22,186 bases of DNA, taken from Bondarzewia mesenterica. Its lineage: Eukaryota > Basidiomycota > Agaricomycetes > Russulales > Bondarzewiaceae. The stretch is taken from NCBI GenBank assembly GCA_004802705.1, contig SGPL01000536.1, forward strand, positions 1-22,186. The letters are read 5' to 3'. Within the stretch, counting starts at the first letter, position 1. Each line of letters begins with the position of its first letter. Positions 1-9,692 of this stretch are shown here, piece after piece. Under the pieces are notes generated by a model. That model saw only the letters and a list, made by a program, of their open reading frames with translations. It was not told where the DNA came from and did not search any database. The position numbers were made by a program, and so were the translations under genes.

Positions 1-851
1 AGGTCTCCAACCATCTCGAGTGTTAGAGCGGCCGCTTCTGCTTCTTTCTGACGTCGTTGTTTTTCAGCCTCTTCTTCTGGAAGCTCCTCAAGTGCGTCCT
101 CGTCCTCTGCAATACGAGTTGAGTCATCTGGAGGACGAGTGGGGGGTGAATTTGGGACAACAAGTCCAGGAGGATCGGGAAAGGGGTCATCTGTATGTGC
201 CAATGCAGATGTGAGTCTCACAACTCGTAGGATGGCCATCAAACTATCCTCACCGAGTACAACTACGTGCCGTATCCTGATGTCCTTAAATGGCCTCCCG
301 TCCTGATCTACAAAGACGTCGTTCAGCTTGTCGAGGGTATCCCAACCCTCAACGACATGTCCAAACACAGCATGTTTGCCATCGAGGTATTCGATTCTAT
401 CCTCCAGGGTGATAAAGAATTGACTACCGCATCCGCCTCTCGGCTGCCCTTCGATATGTGGAGCAACGGCCATCGAAACTGTGCCCTTCTCAGTGTGCTT
501 AAGATGCGGGATGATCTCCGGTTCGAAGTAGCGCGGTACGTCGGCATCGCCTCTCTGAAAGGCAATCAAGGACCAGACGGATTCACCGCCAGTGCCGGTT
601 GCAGATGGATCGCCCGTCTGCGCTAGAAAGTCTTTGGAGACTATTCACACCAGTCCACAAGAAATATCAAAATATCATGAATTTTGTTGAGGAGAAAGGG
701 CAGAGAGATTGCTCGCACCATTGAAAAATGCGTGCAGGTTGTAATAATACACTTTGCACAGCTTGAGGAAGTTTTCACATGTCTTGGGGCAGGCTTCAAC
801 CTCGAGATCAATGATGATATCACCAAGAGAGGTCTCGAGAAGAAGAGACAT
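1..851 (-). CDS. PPIL4-type peptidyl-prolyl isomerase, partial
   Basis: The first part of a nuclear cyclophilin of the PPIL4/Cyp6/Rct1 class; the 3' end lies outside the window. Exons on the minus strand are 851-719, 640-254 and 190 to the left edge, with introns 718-641 and 253-191. The start (ATG at 851-849) gives [19 protein letters not shown], a typical cyclophilin N terminus. Further on come the motifs [16 protein letters not shown], a [10 protein letters not shown] core and [12 protein letters not shown]. The domain is followed by [11 protein letters not shown] and, at the edge, LTLEMVGD. That linker is characteristic of PPIL4, where it leads into an RRM, so an RRM is expected beyond base 1. 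Known family role: a spliceosome-associated prolyl isomerase; the fission-yeast relative Rct1 also affects Pol II CTD phosphorylation and small RNAs. The family assignment is secure; the RRM is inferred. Confidence 0.9.
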
Positions 852-1422
852 GGTTAGCGGGATAACTCTGGATAACTACGATATGTCAGTCTCGCTGAGC
901 AAATGGTAGTTCCCAGGAATAAACCCGAGACCGTAAGGCCAATTTCGCCGAAGATGATCGCCTGTGATGAGACGAAAGACTCGCAAGCTGACGACAGGAA
1001 ACCCGATTTACAGAGGACACCAAGTGTGAGAGCAAGAACTTGAATTCTTCAACGCGTCTGAGTCCTCGCTGCGGCGCTGCCGACGTCAGCCCGACGCCAC
1101 AGCACGTGATGGAACGCGTCGCGACCATTAAATCCGGGAATTCATGACTGGAATCAAAGCTTCAGCAAATTCCAACTTCAATATTCTCCTCAGTTTCTCG
1201 TTGTCCCGAAATTTTAGCAGAAAGCGGATGAAACTCCCTTCATGAGCAGTAGTAATAACAACCTCCAAAGTTACACCCCTGGCGGCTCCATTTGGTGAGC
1301 GTAATATGAATACACATCTTGTTGCAGGTATCTATTGAATTTTCCCGGCATTGTCTATTAAGGAATAAATGGATTTTGTAACATCATATAAAAAATCTAA
1401 AAGGTCGTAGGTACCTTGTCGA
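852..1422. promoter_or_regulatory. Gene-free upstream region of the cyclophilin gene
   Basis: No convincing gene is seen between the cyclophilin start and the tRNA 3' end. The stretch should hold the cyclophilin promoter. Visible candidate sites are a palindromic CACGTG (E-box type) at 1103-1108 and a CRE-like GACGTC at 1082-1087. A second CACGTG lies at 1562-1567, beyond the tRNA and about 100 bp upstream of the WD40 gene. Whether any of these is used is inference. The small open frames here have no recognisable protein features. Confidence 0.3.
1390..1402 (-). terminator. RNA polymerase III T-run terminator
   Basis: Downstream of the tRNA on the minus strand a run of four T occurs at 1402-1399, about 20 nt past the tRNA 3' end, followed by a run of six T at 1395-1390. 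Such T runs are what Pol III uses to terminate. The second, longer run is the better candidate. Confidence 0.6.
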
Positions 1423-1506
1423 TGACCACCGCAGGGGTCGAACCTGCAATCTCCTGATTATGACACATGATCGTAGTCAGACGCGATGCCATTTCGCCAG
1501 GCGGCC
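1423..1506 (-). tRNA. tRNA-Arg (anticodon ACG) with 12-nt intron
   Basis: Read on the minus strand this folds as a complete cloverleaf. The acceptor stem GGCCGCC (1506-1500) pairs with GGTGGTC (1430-1424), including two G-U pairs, and the discriminator is A1423. The D stem is GCGA/TCGC with GG in the loop. The anticodon stem is TCTGA/TCAGG and the anticodon ACG is at 1474-1472. The T arm is GCAGG-TTCGACC-CCTGC, the internal B-box promoter. A 12-nt intron (1470-1459) sits after position 37, the canonical eukaryotic site. The mature length is 72 nt before CCA addition, and A34 would normally be edited to inosine. The sequence resembles other fungal tRNA-Arg(ACG). The call is firm; exact intron ends could shift by a base. 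Confidence 0.93.
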
Positions 1507-1670
1507 ATATTTAAATGGAAAGATTTATAACTACATCTGTTGAAGGATGAACACATAAAGTCACGTGCACATTCCAGGATCCACTTGTCTTTCAGCTGTT
1601 CGGAGTTCCTGCAAAGGCCCACTTAGCACTACTTACTATTGCAAGAACCAGTCCAAACCATCGTTTCATC

Positions 1671-3118
1671 ATGTCAAAACGTGGGGCAGAAACTCAGGAA
1701 GGAACACTCATCAAGAGAGCACGCCCCTCAGAGGTCGAGGCAAGCCAGCAGCTCATCATCTCCTCCTCGAACGATGAACGGCAGCAAGCACTCGTCCGTT
1801 CAGTGAAGCGGACCAGCAGCCTCGAAGCACCCATTGTCAGCCTTTCTGGTGCCCATTCTGTACGTTGTTTTTGTGCAAACACTTTCCTTCTGCGCGGGTA
1901 CTAAGGAATACGTGCTTGATTCATGACTGTAGGCCGAGATTTTAAGCTGCAGGTTTGATCCAAGCGGACAAAACATAGCTGCATGTTCAGCAGACCGGTC
2001 TATCTGTGCGTCTATCTTAGCCAGTCAAGGTTTCTCAACTATTCGTGATCAGTTTGAGGTTGACATTTGGATTATGTTTCGCGTAATAGCGCTCTGGAGG
2101 ACCTACCCTCCAAATACAAACTACGGCCTACTGTCTACGATACACAAAGCGCCGGTACTCGACCTGCAATGGTCGCTCATGCACCCCCTACTCTATACCG
2201 TTTCCGCAGATCACACCCTTGCGTACACGGACCTTACCACCGGCGCACGCGTGCGCCGTCTGCGCGCACACCGAGGTATCATCAACGCGCTTGATCGGAC
2301 TGTCGCGGGTGGCGCTGGCGTCGAGCTCATTGCTACCGCGTCGGACGATGGAACGGTCAGAGTTTGGGAGGGCGGGGAAGAAGGGAGCAAGGAACCCGTC
2401 GGGGTGTTCGAGATTGGATGCCCAGTGACGTGCGTCGCGTGGAGTGCGGATGGCGCGACAATATACGCTGGAGCGTTGGACAATGAGATTCACGTATGCC
2501 GTTCGTTTCACGCGTCCCTATGAGCATCGAATACTAACGCAGTCCGTGTTGTGACTTCATCGAAAAGGTTCTTGACCTCCGCAAGCAAACGGAGCTCTTG
2601 ACGCTGACTGGACACACTGACACCCCAACGTCGCTCGCGCTCTCTCCCGACGGCTCGTACCTACTTTCCCCTTCATTATCCTCGCAAACCCTCATCTACG
2701 ATGTCCGGCCCTTCTCTGCATCGCCCAACCGCATCTACTGCGTCTTGGGCGGTGCGCCGGCAGGGTTCGAGAGCACGCTGCTTAAAGGTGCGTGGAGCAA
2801 GGAGGACGGAGGACGCAGGGTTGCACTCGGAGGGGCGGATCGAACGGTTACGATTTGGGATGTGGATAGCGGAAAAATTCTGTACAAGGTGTGTGCTTTG
2901 TCCTTGCTAATCCGGCGGAGGATGTTTCGCCCTGACAGCTTGAGCAGTTGCCCGGACACAAGGGCACGGTCACGGCGGTCGACTTTCACCCAAGGGAACC
3001 AATCAGTGCGTGTTGTCATATCTCTTTCTCCGAGTGATTTTGACTGCCCATCTTAGTCCTTACGGGTAGCAAAGATGCCACAATGCTCTTGGGCGAGATC
3101 GAGCCTGGTGCCCTTTAA
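1671..3118 (+). CDS. U5 snRNP 40 kDa WD40 protein (SNRNP40/Cwf17-like)
   Basis: A WD40 beta-propeller of the U5 snRNP, a core spliceosome part acting in the nucleus. Predicted exons are 1671-1859, 1933-2005, 2090-2493, 2568-2888, 2948-3005 and 3057-3118, giving 368 aa; all phases close and the frame ends at TAA 3116-3118. After a short basic N terminus (MSKRGAETQEGTLIKRARPS) come WD-type repeats: SISLWRTYPP, TASDDGTVRVWEG, GALDNEIHVLDLR, LTLTGHTDTPTSLALSPDGS, LIYDVRPF, GGADRTVTIWDVDSG and KILYKLPGHKGTVTAVDFHP. The order and spacing match SNRNP40, including the LPGH..FHP..PIILTGSKD..MLLGEIE ending that sets this family apart from other WD40 proteins. A TACTAAC-type branch site is seen at about 2531-2537. 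It is convergent with the Arb1-like gene, 252 bp away. Confidence 0.9.
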
Positions 3119-3370
3119 AACCTGTATCCCGATGCCTTGCATTCGCATTGTATTTTTTTTTTGCTGGTAATCTATTGCTACAGGCGCAAAAACATTTATT
3201 GAGCATTCTGAACGTTATTCATACACAACGCGCCTTCGTAAGACAGTTTGTACTCGTACAATTCAGCGGTATGCAGGGTAACGAGCACAAGAAGAAATCA
3301 ATCAAAGCAGAGGCAAGGACAGCGGTTTCAACCAAACCAGATCAACACAGCCAACTCAAAAGCTCACCCA

Positions 3371-5582
3371 TTACCGTAATGACTCAATCACATCGGTATG
3401 GAAGGAGGTCACCATCAGCATGAACTCCCTCATATACCAATACCTTGGCTTGCCGTGCAGCTTGTTCTTGCCCTTGCCTTTTTTCTTTTCCTCCTTGGTC
3501 TCCTTCACTTCCACGGGTATAGTCTCGTCATCCTCCTCAGATCTAGCAATTTCGACCCACTTGGCACCCAGCCCCATCCCGACGATTAACAGCTCCAAAT
3601 TCTTCGGTTCCACCAACAGGGTGATATTATCCTTGAACGGATCGTGCGGTCTCCTCTTCGCCCAACCCTTCTCATCTTCCTCGCCTTCAGTGACACCCAT
3701 GGCGGAGATCTCGCTCTGCTCATCGACGACCCTGCCCTTACTCTGTGGCGTCAAAACCGGCTTCACGATGTCGGGATACGCGGTCTGGTCCCATTCAGGC
3801 CAGGGCGCCAACACAATCCGCGCAAACCGTCTCTCGAGATCCTCCTCTACTGCCTCGGCGGGGCTCGCGTTCTTGTCGAGCGTACGGGGCGCGAGTGGCG
3901 GATGGAATGCCACGATGCGGCGCGTCGAGTGTTCGATGATCCCTGGCTCGTGCGTTAAGGGCAGTCGCGTGGGCCCCAGCAGTGCGGCAAGGTCAAGCGT
4001 CGGGTCCTTGTACCCGGTCCAGTCTCTGGTCGTGTCGCTCGCACCCCAGTTTGCAGCGTCGTCGTCTCCCCAGGTACCGCCGCCGCCGGATGCCTCTCCC
4101 CAGCCCGCGCTGGAACTATTGCCACCCGCGTCACCCCAACCTCCCTCGGTCGGGGTTTCTTTAGCAGCGGCGTCGGCATCCGAGACAGGGATTGGGACCA
4201 GTGTGGACACGTCGATGATCCCCGACGCTTTCAATGCCTCTTCAAATTCTGCGTCACCGTCTTTGGCTGTGTCCATGTTTACATTTGTGTCCGGCGGGAC
4301 ATCAAGAACCCAGGCCGGGTTATATTGCTCAGCTGGCCACAGCTGATCGAATGCTCTGATCAAGGCATCGCTGCTGAGCGCGCGTGTGATAACGAAGGTC
4401 GCGGGGAGCTCCTTGCACGCTTTGTTGACGACTTCGAGCGCCCTGCGGAGTGGCCCATCGTACTCTGGCTCAGGGAAAACACGGCTGCGGAGGAGATAGC
4501 GCAGGAAAAACGAAACCAAGATGGGGAGCGCTGTGCAGCGCGGTTCAGACCTGCAAAAAAGTACGAGATGAATGGCGCCTGAGGCATGAATATACGGAAC
4601 AAAAAGATTGCAAACCAGATGAGTCCGCGTTGACGGAAGAAGGACGAGAAGAAGACTTTCATGCTCTGTTCGGGATCGTTCAGGAACGTGTCCAACTTGA
4701 TATCCTTGTCCTCCAAGCGTCTGTTGAGTTTTTCCTGGAAGGGTAGTTTATCCTCGTCCTCGTCTGCTTCTGCCTCATCGTACGCTGAGCCAATGGCACG
4801 GTAGAGACGCTTGCGCTTCTTCGGACGCTGGTCACCTTGGACAGCAGGAGGAGGCTTGTCAACGACAAAGACAGGTGCTTCTTTGTGTTCCGCCATGGGC
4901 TCGTCGTCGTCGTCATCGTCGTCATCGACATCGGCGTCTTCGGCCTGTTGCTTGCGAGTGTTGACGGCTTGGTGGAGGAGGCCGACATAAAGGCGGAACT
5001 ATGGAAAAGTGAGGATGTGCATATAGTCAACTGAAGGGCAAAATGCACCTGGTCCCACATATTCATGACAGCGACTGGCTTGGGCCAGGCTCGACCGTTC
5101 TTGAAGTCGTTGGCAGCCTGATAAAGCCTGTCGGCGCGCGCTACTTTGCTGCAGACACAAGGTGTGACCAGTCAACGAGAGGAAGTAGAAAGATGATGGA
5201 GCGAGAATTCGCACATGTCATAGTAGTTCTTCCTGATGTCCTCGAGTTCCTCCCATTCCTCCCACCAAGTCCTGCGCTTGGGAGGATCTTCGGCGACAGA
5301 GACAGTGTGAGAGTTTTTCTTCTTCTTTTTCTTCTTTTTCTCCACTGAATCGGTCGTGTGCTTCACGCGCAGAGGGACAGTAGGAATGCCAAGGCCATCG
5401 ACCTCGACGTCCTCCTCATCGATATCCTCATCGATCGGAACACAAATGCCAGATGCCTTGAAGTGTTTAAAAGGGATAACAACCTTACCGTCAGGAGGGC
5501 TGGGGAAGGGTGGAAAGCGCAAGAAAGGGGCGTCTGAATCGGCGATGGGAGCAGATGGTGTCGCAGTTGCCGCAGCAGCCAT
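3371..5582 (-). CDS. Arb1-like Argonaute siRNA chaperone subunit with WG/GW segment
   Basis: Likely relative of Arb1, the ARC-complex subunit that in fission yeast binds Argonaute carrying duplex siRNA and supports heterochromatin. Predicted exons on the minus strand are 5582-5215, 5148-5049, 4998-4616 and 4550-3371, giving 676 aa; the start sits in a good context (GCCATGGCT). In order: Ala/Pro-rich N terminus, a run of eight Lys (possible nuclear signal), RRTWWEEWEELEDIRKNYYDI, MNMWDQFRLYVGLL, an Asp run, a KKRKRLYRA basic patch, then MKVFFSSFFRQRGLIWSE and ILVSFFLRYLLRSRVFPEPEY, the part most like Arb1. A Gly-rich acidic linker with Trp-Gly pairs at W422, W434, W444 and W452 follows, then a conserved-looking C terminus (ELLIVGMGLGAKWVEIAR, RYWYMREFMLM). 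It is longer than S. pombe Arb1 (about 400 aa). The family call rests on remembered motif similarity. The 4615-4551 intron has a weak GTTTGC donor. Confidence 0.62.
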
Positions 5583-6031
5583 GGCAATACTAGATGTTAG
5601 ACTGAAGGGAAAGGCAAATCGATGAAGGCAAATCAGATGTTATATAGGAGTGAGAATACAAGGAACGTGGCCCGAGCTGCGTCGAAGCCTGGTCCAAAAA
5701 CAAAAGGTAGGCTGCGCTGGCCCGGGAGAGACGCGTTGTGCCACTGCAAGGTATCACTTGTTTTGACCTTAACCTCAATCTCAGTCCTGAAACTGCACTG
5801 CGGGTGGGCGTTCACGATCAAAACCCATCAGAGAATGTGGACGTAGTGTACAAGGTGTACAACAGAGAATCAAGCTTAATCAAGTGCAAACGGTTCTGAT
5901 TGCCTGTGTGCGGAAGGATTGAAGTGAGGGAGGAGGAACTGAAACGAGCGTGACGTGACATACACGAGGTGACGACACGCGCGGCGCAGGCATTTTGATG
6001 TCACAACCTGCTCTTGCTCCCGTCCACCATA
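5583..6031. promoter_or_regulatory. Divergent promoter region, Arb1-like / CHORD-like genes
   Basis: This 449-bp gap separates two gene starts pointing away from each other, so it must carry both promoters or one shared one. Nothing in it reads as coding. A GC-rich patch with GTGACGTGAC (about 5950-5959) and GAGGTGACGACACG (5966-5979) lies 50-80 bp upstream of the CHORD-like start. No clear TATA box was found. Confidence 0.4.
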
Positions 6032-7480
6032 ATGTTTTTCAGTTTATTCTCTAAAAAATCATCGAAACAGTCTGTCAAGCCTAACGAGCCTGCGAACGAA
6101 CTAGCTGCCGAAAATCAGAGTCCCATACATCAGCTCCGCACGCCATCTCCCTCCGAAGCCCCATCCACTGCTCAAATCCTCCCCGCCCAACCATCCCCAA
6201 CCCCTTCCTTTGCACACACCACTTCAGATCCACAATCCGCATCTTCTATTCCTCCACCGACCACTTCAAACCCCACCGATTCAGCCAGTCTCCAATCTCT
6301 CCTCACCAATATCCCTCCAAGGACCTTGCACACTTACACCCTCTCCCGTCTTCCGACCGCCCCCGCCGACACCCTTGCAGCCCTTTCGTCATTCTTCTCC
6401 ACCCTTACTCCTCCCCCGCTGCTTCACTGTATTCGATGCCACAAAGACTTCACGGAGGTGGAGAATGCCGATCGCTCGTGTTTGGTGCCGCATGACGACG
6501 ACAGCGCTGAGGTAGAACGCGTGGGGCGTGCTAGAAAAAACACTTTGGCGGAGGGTCCAGAGTATGAGACGTTGTGGGGATGCTGTGGAAAGACCGTCGA
6601 GGGCGATGGCGATCAAGGGCCGCCTGACGGCTGGTGTTATGAGGGCAAACACACCGTGCGTCTTCGATCTAATTCAAGCCGTTGATAAATTCTTTATGAT
6701 ACAAAATACTAACCCCACTATCTCTATGCTCAGACTGACATCAAACGCGCCCGCTTCCGTGCCGACTCAACGCTTGCAGACGACAAACTCGTGTCTTGCA
6801 TTAGACTGAACTGTCACGGCGTCCGCTCTGCCCTCCCCCGCTCCACCCGCGCGTCAAACAAGCGTCCGCGACCCGCCAAGGCAGAAGAAGATGAGACTGA
6901 TAGTGAGGGCGCGGAGGACAGCGGGGTCGATGAGATCATCAAAGGGGTGGATAAACTTGAGAAGAAGAAGGAAATTGGGAAGCCAAGGGCAAAGGGCAAA
7001 GCCAAAGATAAGCCAGATGTGAAGGGCAAGGGCAAGGCGGAGGAAAAGGAGAGTGAAGCGGAGCAAGGCAACGTGGTCGTTGCTTTGGACACAAGTAAGG
7101 GTGATTCTTCTAACAGGCCTATTGTCAAGCCCCGCGATCGCGCGCGCAAGCGCAAGCAAGAAGAATCCGACGATGCGGTAGTGGCGGAGCTGGTTGAGAA
7201 GAAGGGCGGAGGCAAGAAGAAAGCGGAGGAGGGAGGCAAGGGAAAGGAGAAGGAGAAGGTGGAGAAGGAGAAGGAAACACCGAAGAAGCGCAAGGCACCG
7301 CCCAGGGTTGTCGTCTCCCCACGACCCGCCAGCGTCAGACCGAAAACACGAGCTGGGAAGGAGAAGGAAATTGTGCCGGAAACGGGAGACGAGAAAATGG
7401 ACGTCGATGAGGAAGAGAAAGGCAAGGAGGGCAAGAGGAGGAAGAGGAGGAAGGTCGTTCCTACCCCGGGCGCTGAGTGA
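6032..7480 (+). CDS. CHORD-like Cys/His protein with charged C-terminal tail
   Basis: Unnamed gene with two exons, 6032-6655 and 6734-7480, giving 456 aa. The start is the first ATG (6032-6034, ACCATAATG). Residues 1 to about 100 are Ser/Pro/Thr-rich and disordered. A compact zinc-type module spans 133-207 with C133, C136, C150, H154, C184, C185, C202 and H207, including HKDFTEVENADRSC and LWGCCGKTV. The order C-x2-C, C-x3-H, W-x-CC, C-x4-H resembles CHORD domains of the RAR1/CHP-1 type, though the central FHD..K part of a classical CHORD is absent. CHORD proteins act with HSP90 and SGT1. The second exon adds SCIRLNCHG and then about 200 residues of Lys/Glu-rich low-complexity sequence ending in a KRRKRRK nuclear-signal-like patch. 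A nuclear zinc protein is the inference; no function is claimed. The 74-nt intron removes bases 6656-6733. Confidence 0.72.
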
Positions 7481-8147
7481 TTTTTCTCCGGCATGCATGA
7501 GTCGGTGAGCTTTGAATTCTGCGCTTGACACTCGTTCAAATTGATTATATTGTGATTGAAGAACAGTTCGTTCATTTTACGTTTTACCGTTTTCGACACT
7601 CAGTACTCAAAGCACCGCGGAACCTCTTCTACGTACCATTACCAGCCCCTAGCAAAGATCACTATGCACCTAATGATACACCCATGGACCGACGCGAAAC
7701 ATCCTCCCTTCATCGATTTAACGCCTTACCCGCCCACTTATTATGCCTATCCTCTATCTCTATTTACCACGATCACGACCCACGACCCGCGACTGGAAAG
7801 TAACTTATATCAAGTACATACTTGCATACCGATCTGATTTTCATTTCTTTGACCCCCTCCTACCTGTGCTCATTTCCTGACGATGTCGTGTATGTATCAA
7901 GTTGAGCGGGCTTAGTAAATTATGTTCACGATATGCCTGCGTGCCGTGGATGAGTACATGATGTGAATCATAGAACCCTGCAGAGATATGTACTTAAAGC
8001 ATCGTCGCATCCATGAAGCCCGTACACAAGACGAAAAAACAAAGTTCGAGTAACCCTCTCTAGAAAAATTGGCCTCAACGCCCAACACAAACCACCGCGA
8101 TACCTCCCGACTCATCTAGTCTCCCTCGGTCACCAGTCTAGGGGTAC
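7481..8147. other. Gene-free stretch
   Basis: Probably the 3' UTR of the CHORD-like gene followed by spacer. Open frames here are short and of random composition, and no tRNA, repeat array or clear regulatory motif was seen. Confidence 0.4.
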
Positions 8148-8811
8148 TCACTGTACTGTGAGTTGTGCGTTCCGTCTGCGGCGAAGCTTCAGTGCTGTCA
8201 GCACTCGGCGGACGTAATGTCTAGTCCAATTCCAGGTGATAGGCTTGTTGATATCTCCTCCCCTCGGCTCCATATGCAAGATCTGTGTGAGGACATTGCC
8301 GGAGCTGTCCTGTTGCTCGAGTTCCTCGATATCGACCATTGTAAGTCAACATTTATCCTCTTTGCGCTCGAAAACTTGAATCTCCAGAACTGCAACTTTG
8401 TCTGCACGCACTAGCGATGCTGCAATGTCTCCCACCTTGATCGTCATCGCACCCCGTCAACTTGAACGGCTTGCCGCTCGGATAAGATAATGGGCCGACG
8501 CTTGTGGCGTCATCGCTGCAAACTCCTTGTTCTAAGGATCCTGCGCACCCATTTTCCAACTTAGCTCATGCAACTGTTTTCATGCCCAAAATTAATATAT
8601 CTAATTTTTTCCCCGAAGTAAAACGATGCTGTGGAAACAAAATACGCGTTTTCAACCAAAATGCGTCTTCAAAGTTCAAATCAGGACCCGGTACACCGAT
8701 CGGACCAGGCCTTGGACCTGTCCCTAAAGGAACAGGAATAGTTTGGATGAGATAGTCAACTGTACCGGGGTCCGACAGCACCGCTGGGCTTTCGGGGGTC
8801 CTATCATCCAC
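8148..8811 (-). pseudogene. Broken coding relic of unknown family
   Basis: Two protein-like open stretches on the minus strand are interrupted by stops and a frame change. The first (8811 to about 8455) reads DYLIQTIPVPLG, LNFEDAFWLKTRILFPQ and, past one TGA at 8568-8566, SGKPFKLTG. The second frame (8447-8148) reads MTIKVGDIAASLVRADKV, then AVLEIQVFERKEDKC, one in-frame TGA, then MVDIEELEQQDSSGNV and WNWTRHYVRRVLTALKLRRR. The composition is protein-like rather than random, and the breaks suggest a decayed gene or the edge of an old mobile-element gene. A multi-exon gene whose introns carry the stops is the alternative. The family was not recognised. Confidence 0.35.
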
Positions 8812-8901
8812 TGATCAATCGATCATATGCTAGGCTGACGATGGTTGCGGCAAAAAACCAATCCTCGATCTTAGTTTAACGGTGTGCCGTGGTACTTTGG
8901 A

Positions 8902-9577
8902 ATGATGAGCACTTCATATCCACCTCATCTTGCAGCCTTGGCCCGCTTTATATGCACCCGCATCAAGGAAAACCGCATGGATTCCACTTCCACAACCAAG
9001 GATTCTCATGAAGCAGGGGACATGTATATATTGGATGTAAAGAGCGGAGACAAATGGGTTGAACCAAAGAGTTACGGATTCGAGCTACGTGAGGATCATC
9101 CTGACTATTGCATTGTTCAATCAAGTGATCGAGATTGATGCAGTGACACACTATGCCCATGGCCCCCACTCCATCAGGTGTTATAAGTCCACAGTCTGTC
9201 TTTGATTTTCTATGCCTTTGATCGCGCATCCACTAATGGCATTTTTTTGAACCAGTCCAAGGAACTTTTCAAGGTCGTTTGGACCTTCGAGTCAGAATAC
9301 CGCATAATTACGTATTTCGAATGCTGGAAAGATGCCGGTGCCCAATACGAGAAGGTTGTCAAAGATTTAACCAGTCCAGACTTTCTTGAGAGGTGGTGAG
9401 TCCCTCTGCTTAACGGCCGGTGTGCATCTCTTAATTCTAACGATACTCCCAAACAATGACAGCAAGGGCGAAAAAGCCGACGATGCTCGTATTGACGACG
9501 GAACCAGCAAGAGTCTCGAACTACCTGCGACCTCATCGGGATCGTTCAAAGGTCCTGGGGGACACGTTATTGCGTAG
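8902..9577 (+). CDS. Unrecognised small multi-exon gene
   Basis: Not recognised. The 3' half is the well-supported part: an exon ending at 9395 (SKELFKVVWTFESEYRII, ECWKDAGAQYEKVVKDL, DFLER) joins one starting at 9463 (CKGEKADDARIDDGTS, ending HVIA then TAG at 9575-9577). The intron 9396-9462 has a textbook GTGAGT donor, a TTCTAACG branch site (about 9434-9441) and a GACAG acceptor, and the phases match. The 5' half is an open stretch from the ATG at 8902 (MYILDVKSGDKWVEPKSYG, REDHPDYCIVQSS) that stops at 9138. I could not find a splice joining it in phase to the next exon; a plausible acceptor is AACCAG before 9257. The true start and first intron are unresolved, and the gene may be decayed like its left neighbour. 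No domain, signal peptide or membrane segment is evident. Confidence 0.35.
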
Positions 9578-9692
9578 TTTATCCCAGGCTCCTATCAAAC
9601 TGCCCAGTCGAGGAAAGGGGGCAATGTCCTAACAGTGAGGCAGAGTAGCCACTCATCAACCTTCATGCCTCAGGATCCTCCTGTCTGACGAC

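Noticed and set aside
267..626. Plus-strand open frame opposite the cyclophilin
   Set aside because: Shadow of the cyclophilin core exon; no family features of its own.
3420..4346. Plus-strand open frame of 308 codons opposite the Arb1-like gene
   Set aside because: Ser/Pro-rich shadow of the large 3' exon; the minus-strand reading carries the coherent protein.
6814..7599. Minus-strand Ser/Phe/Leu-rich frame opposite the charged tail of the CHORD-like gene
   Set aside because: It is simply the reverse complement of Lys/Glu codons, giving apparent hydrophobic stretches that mimic membrane segments.
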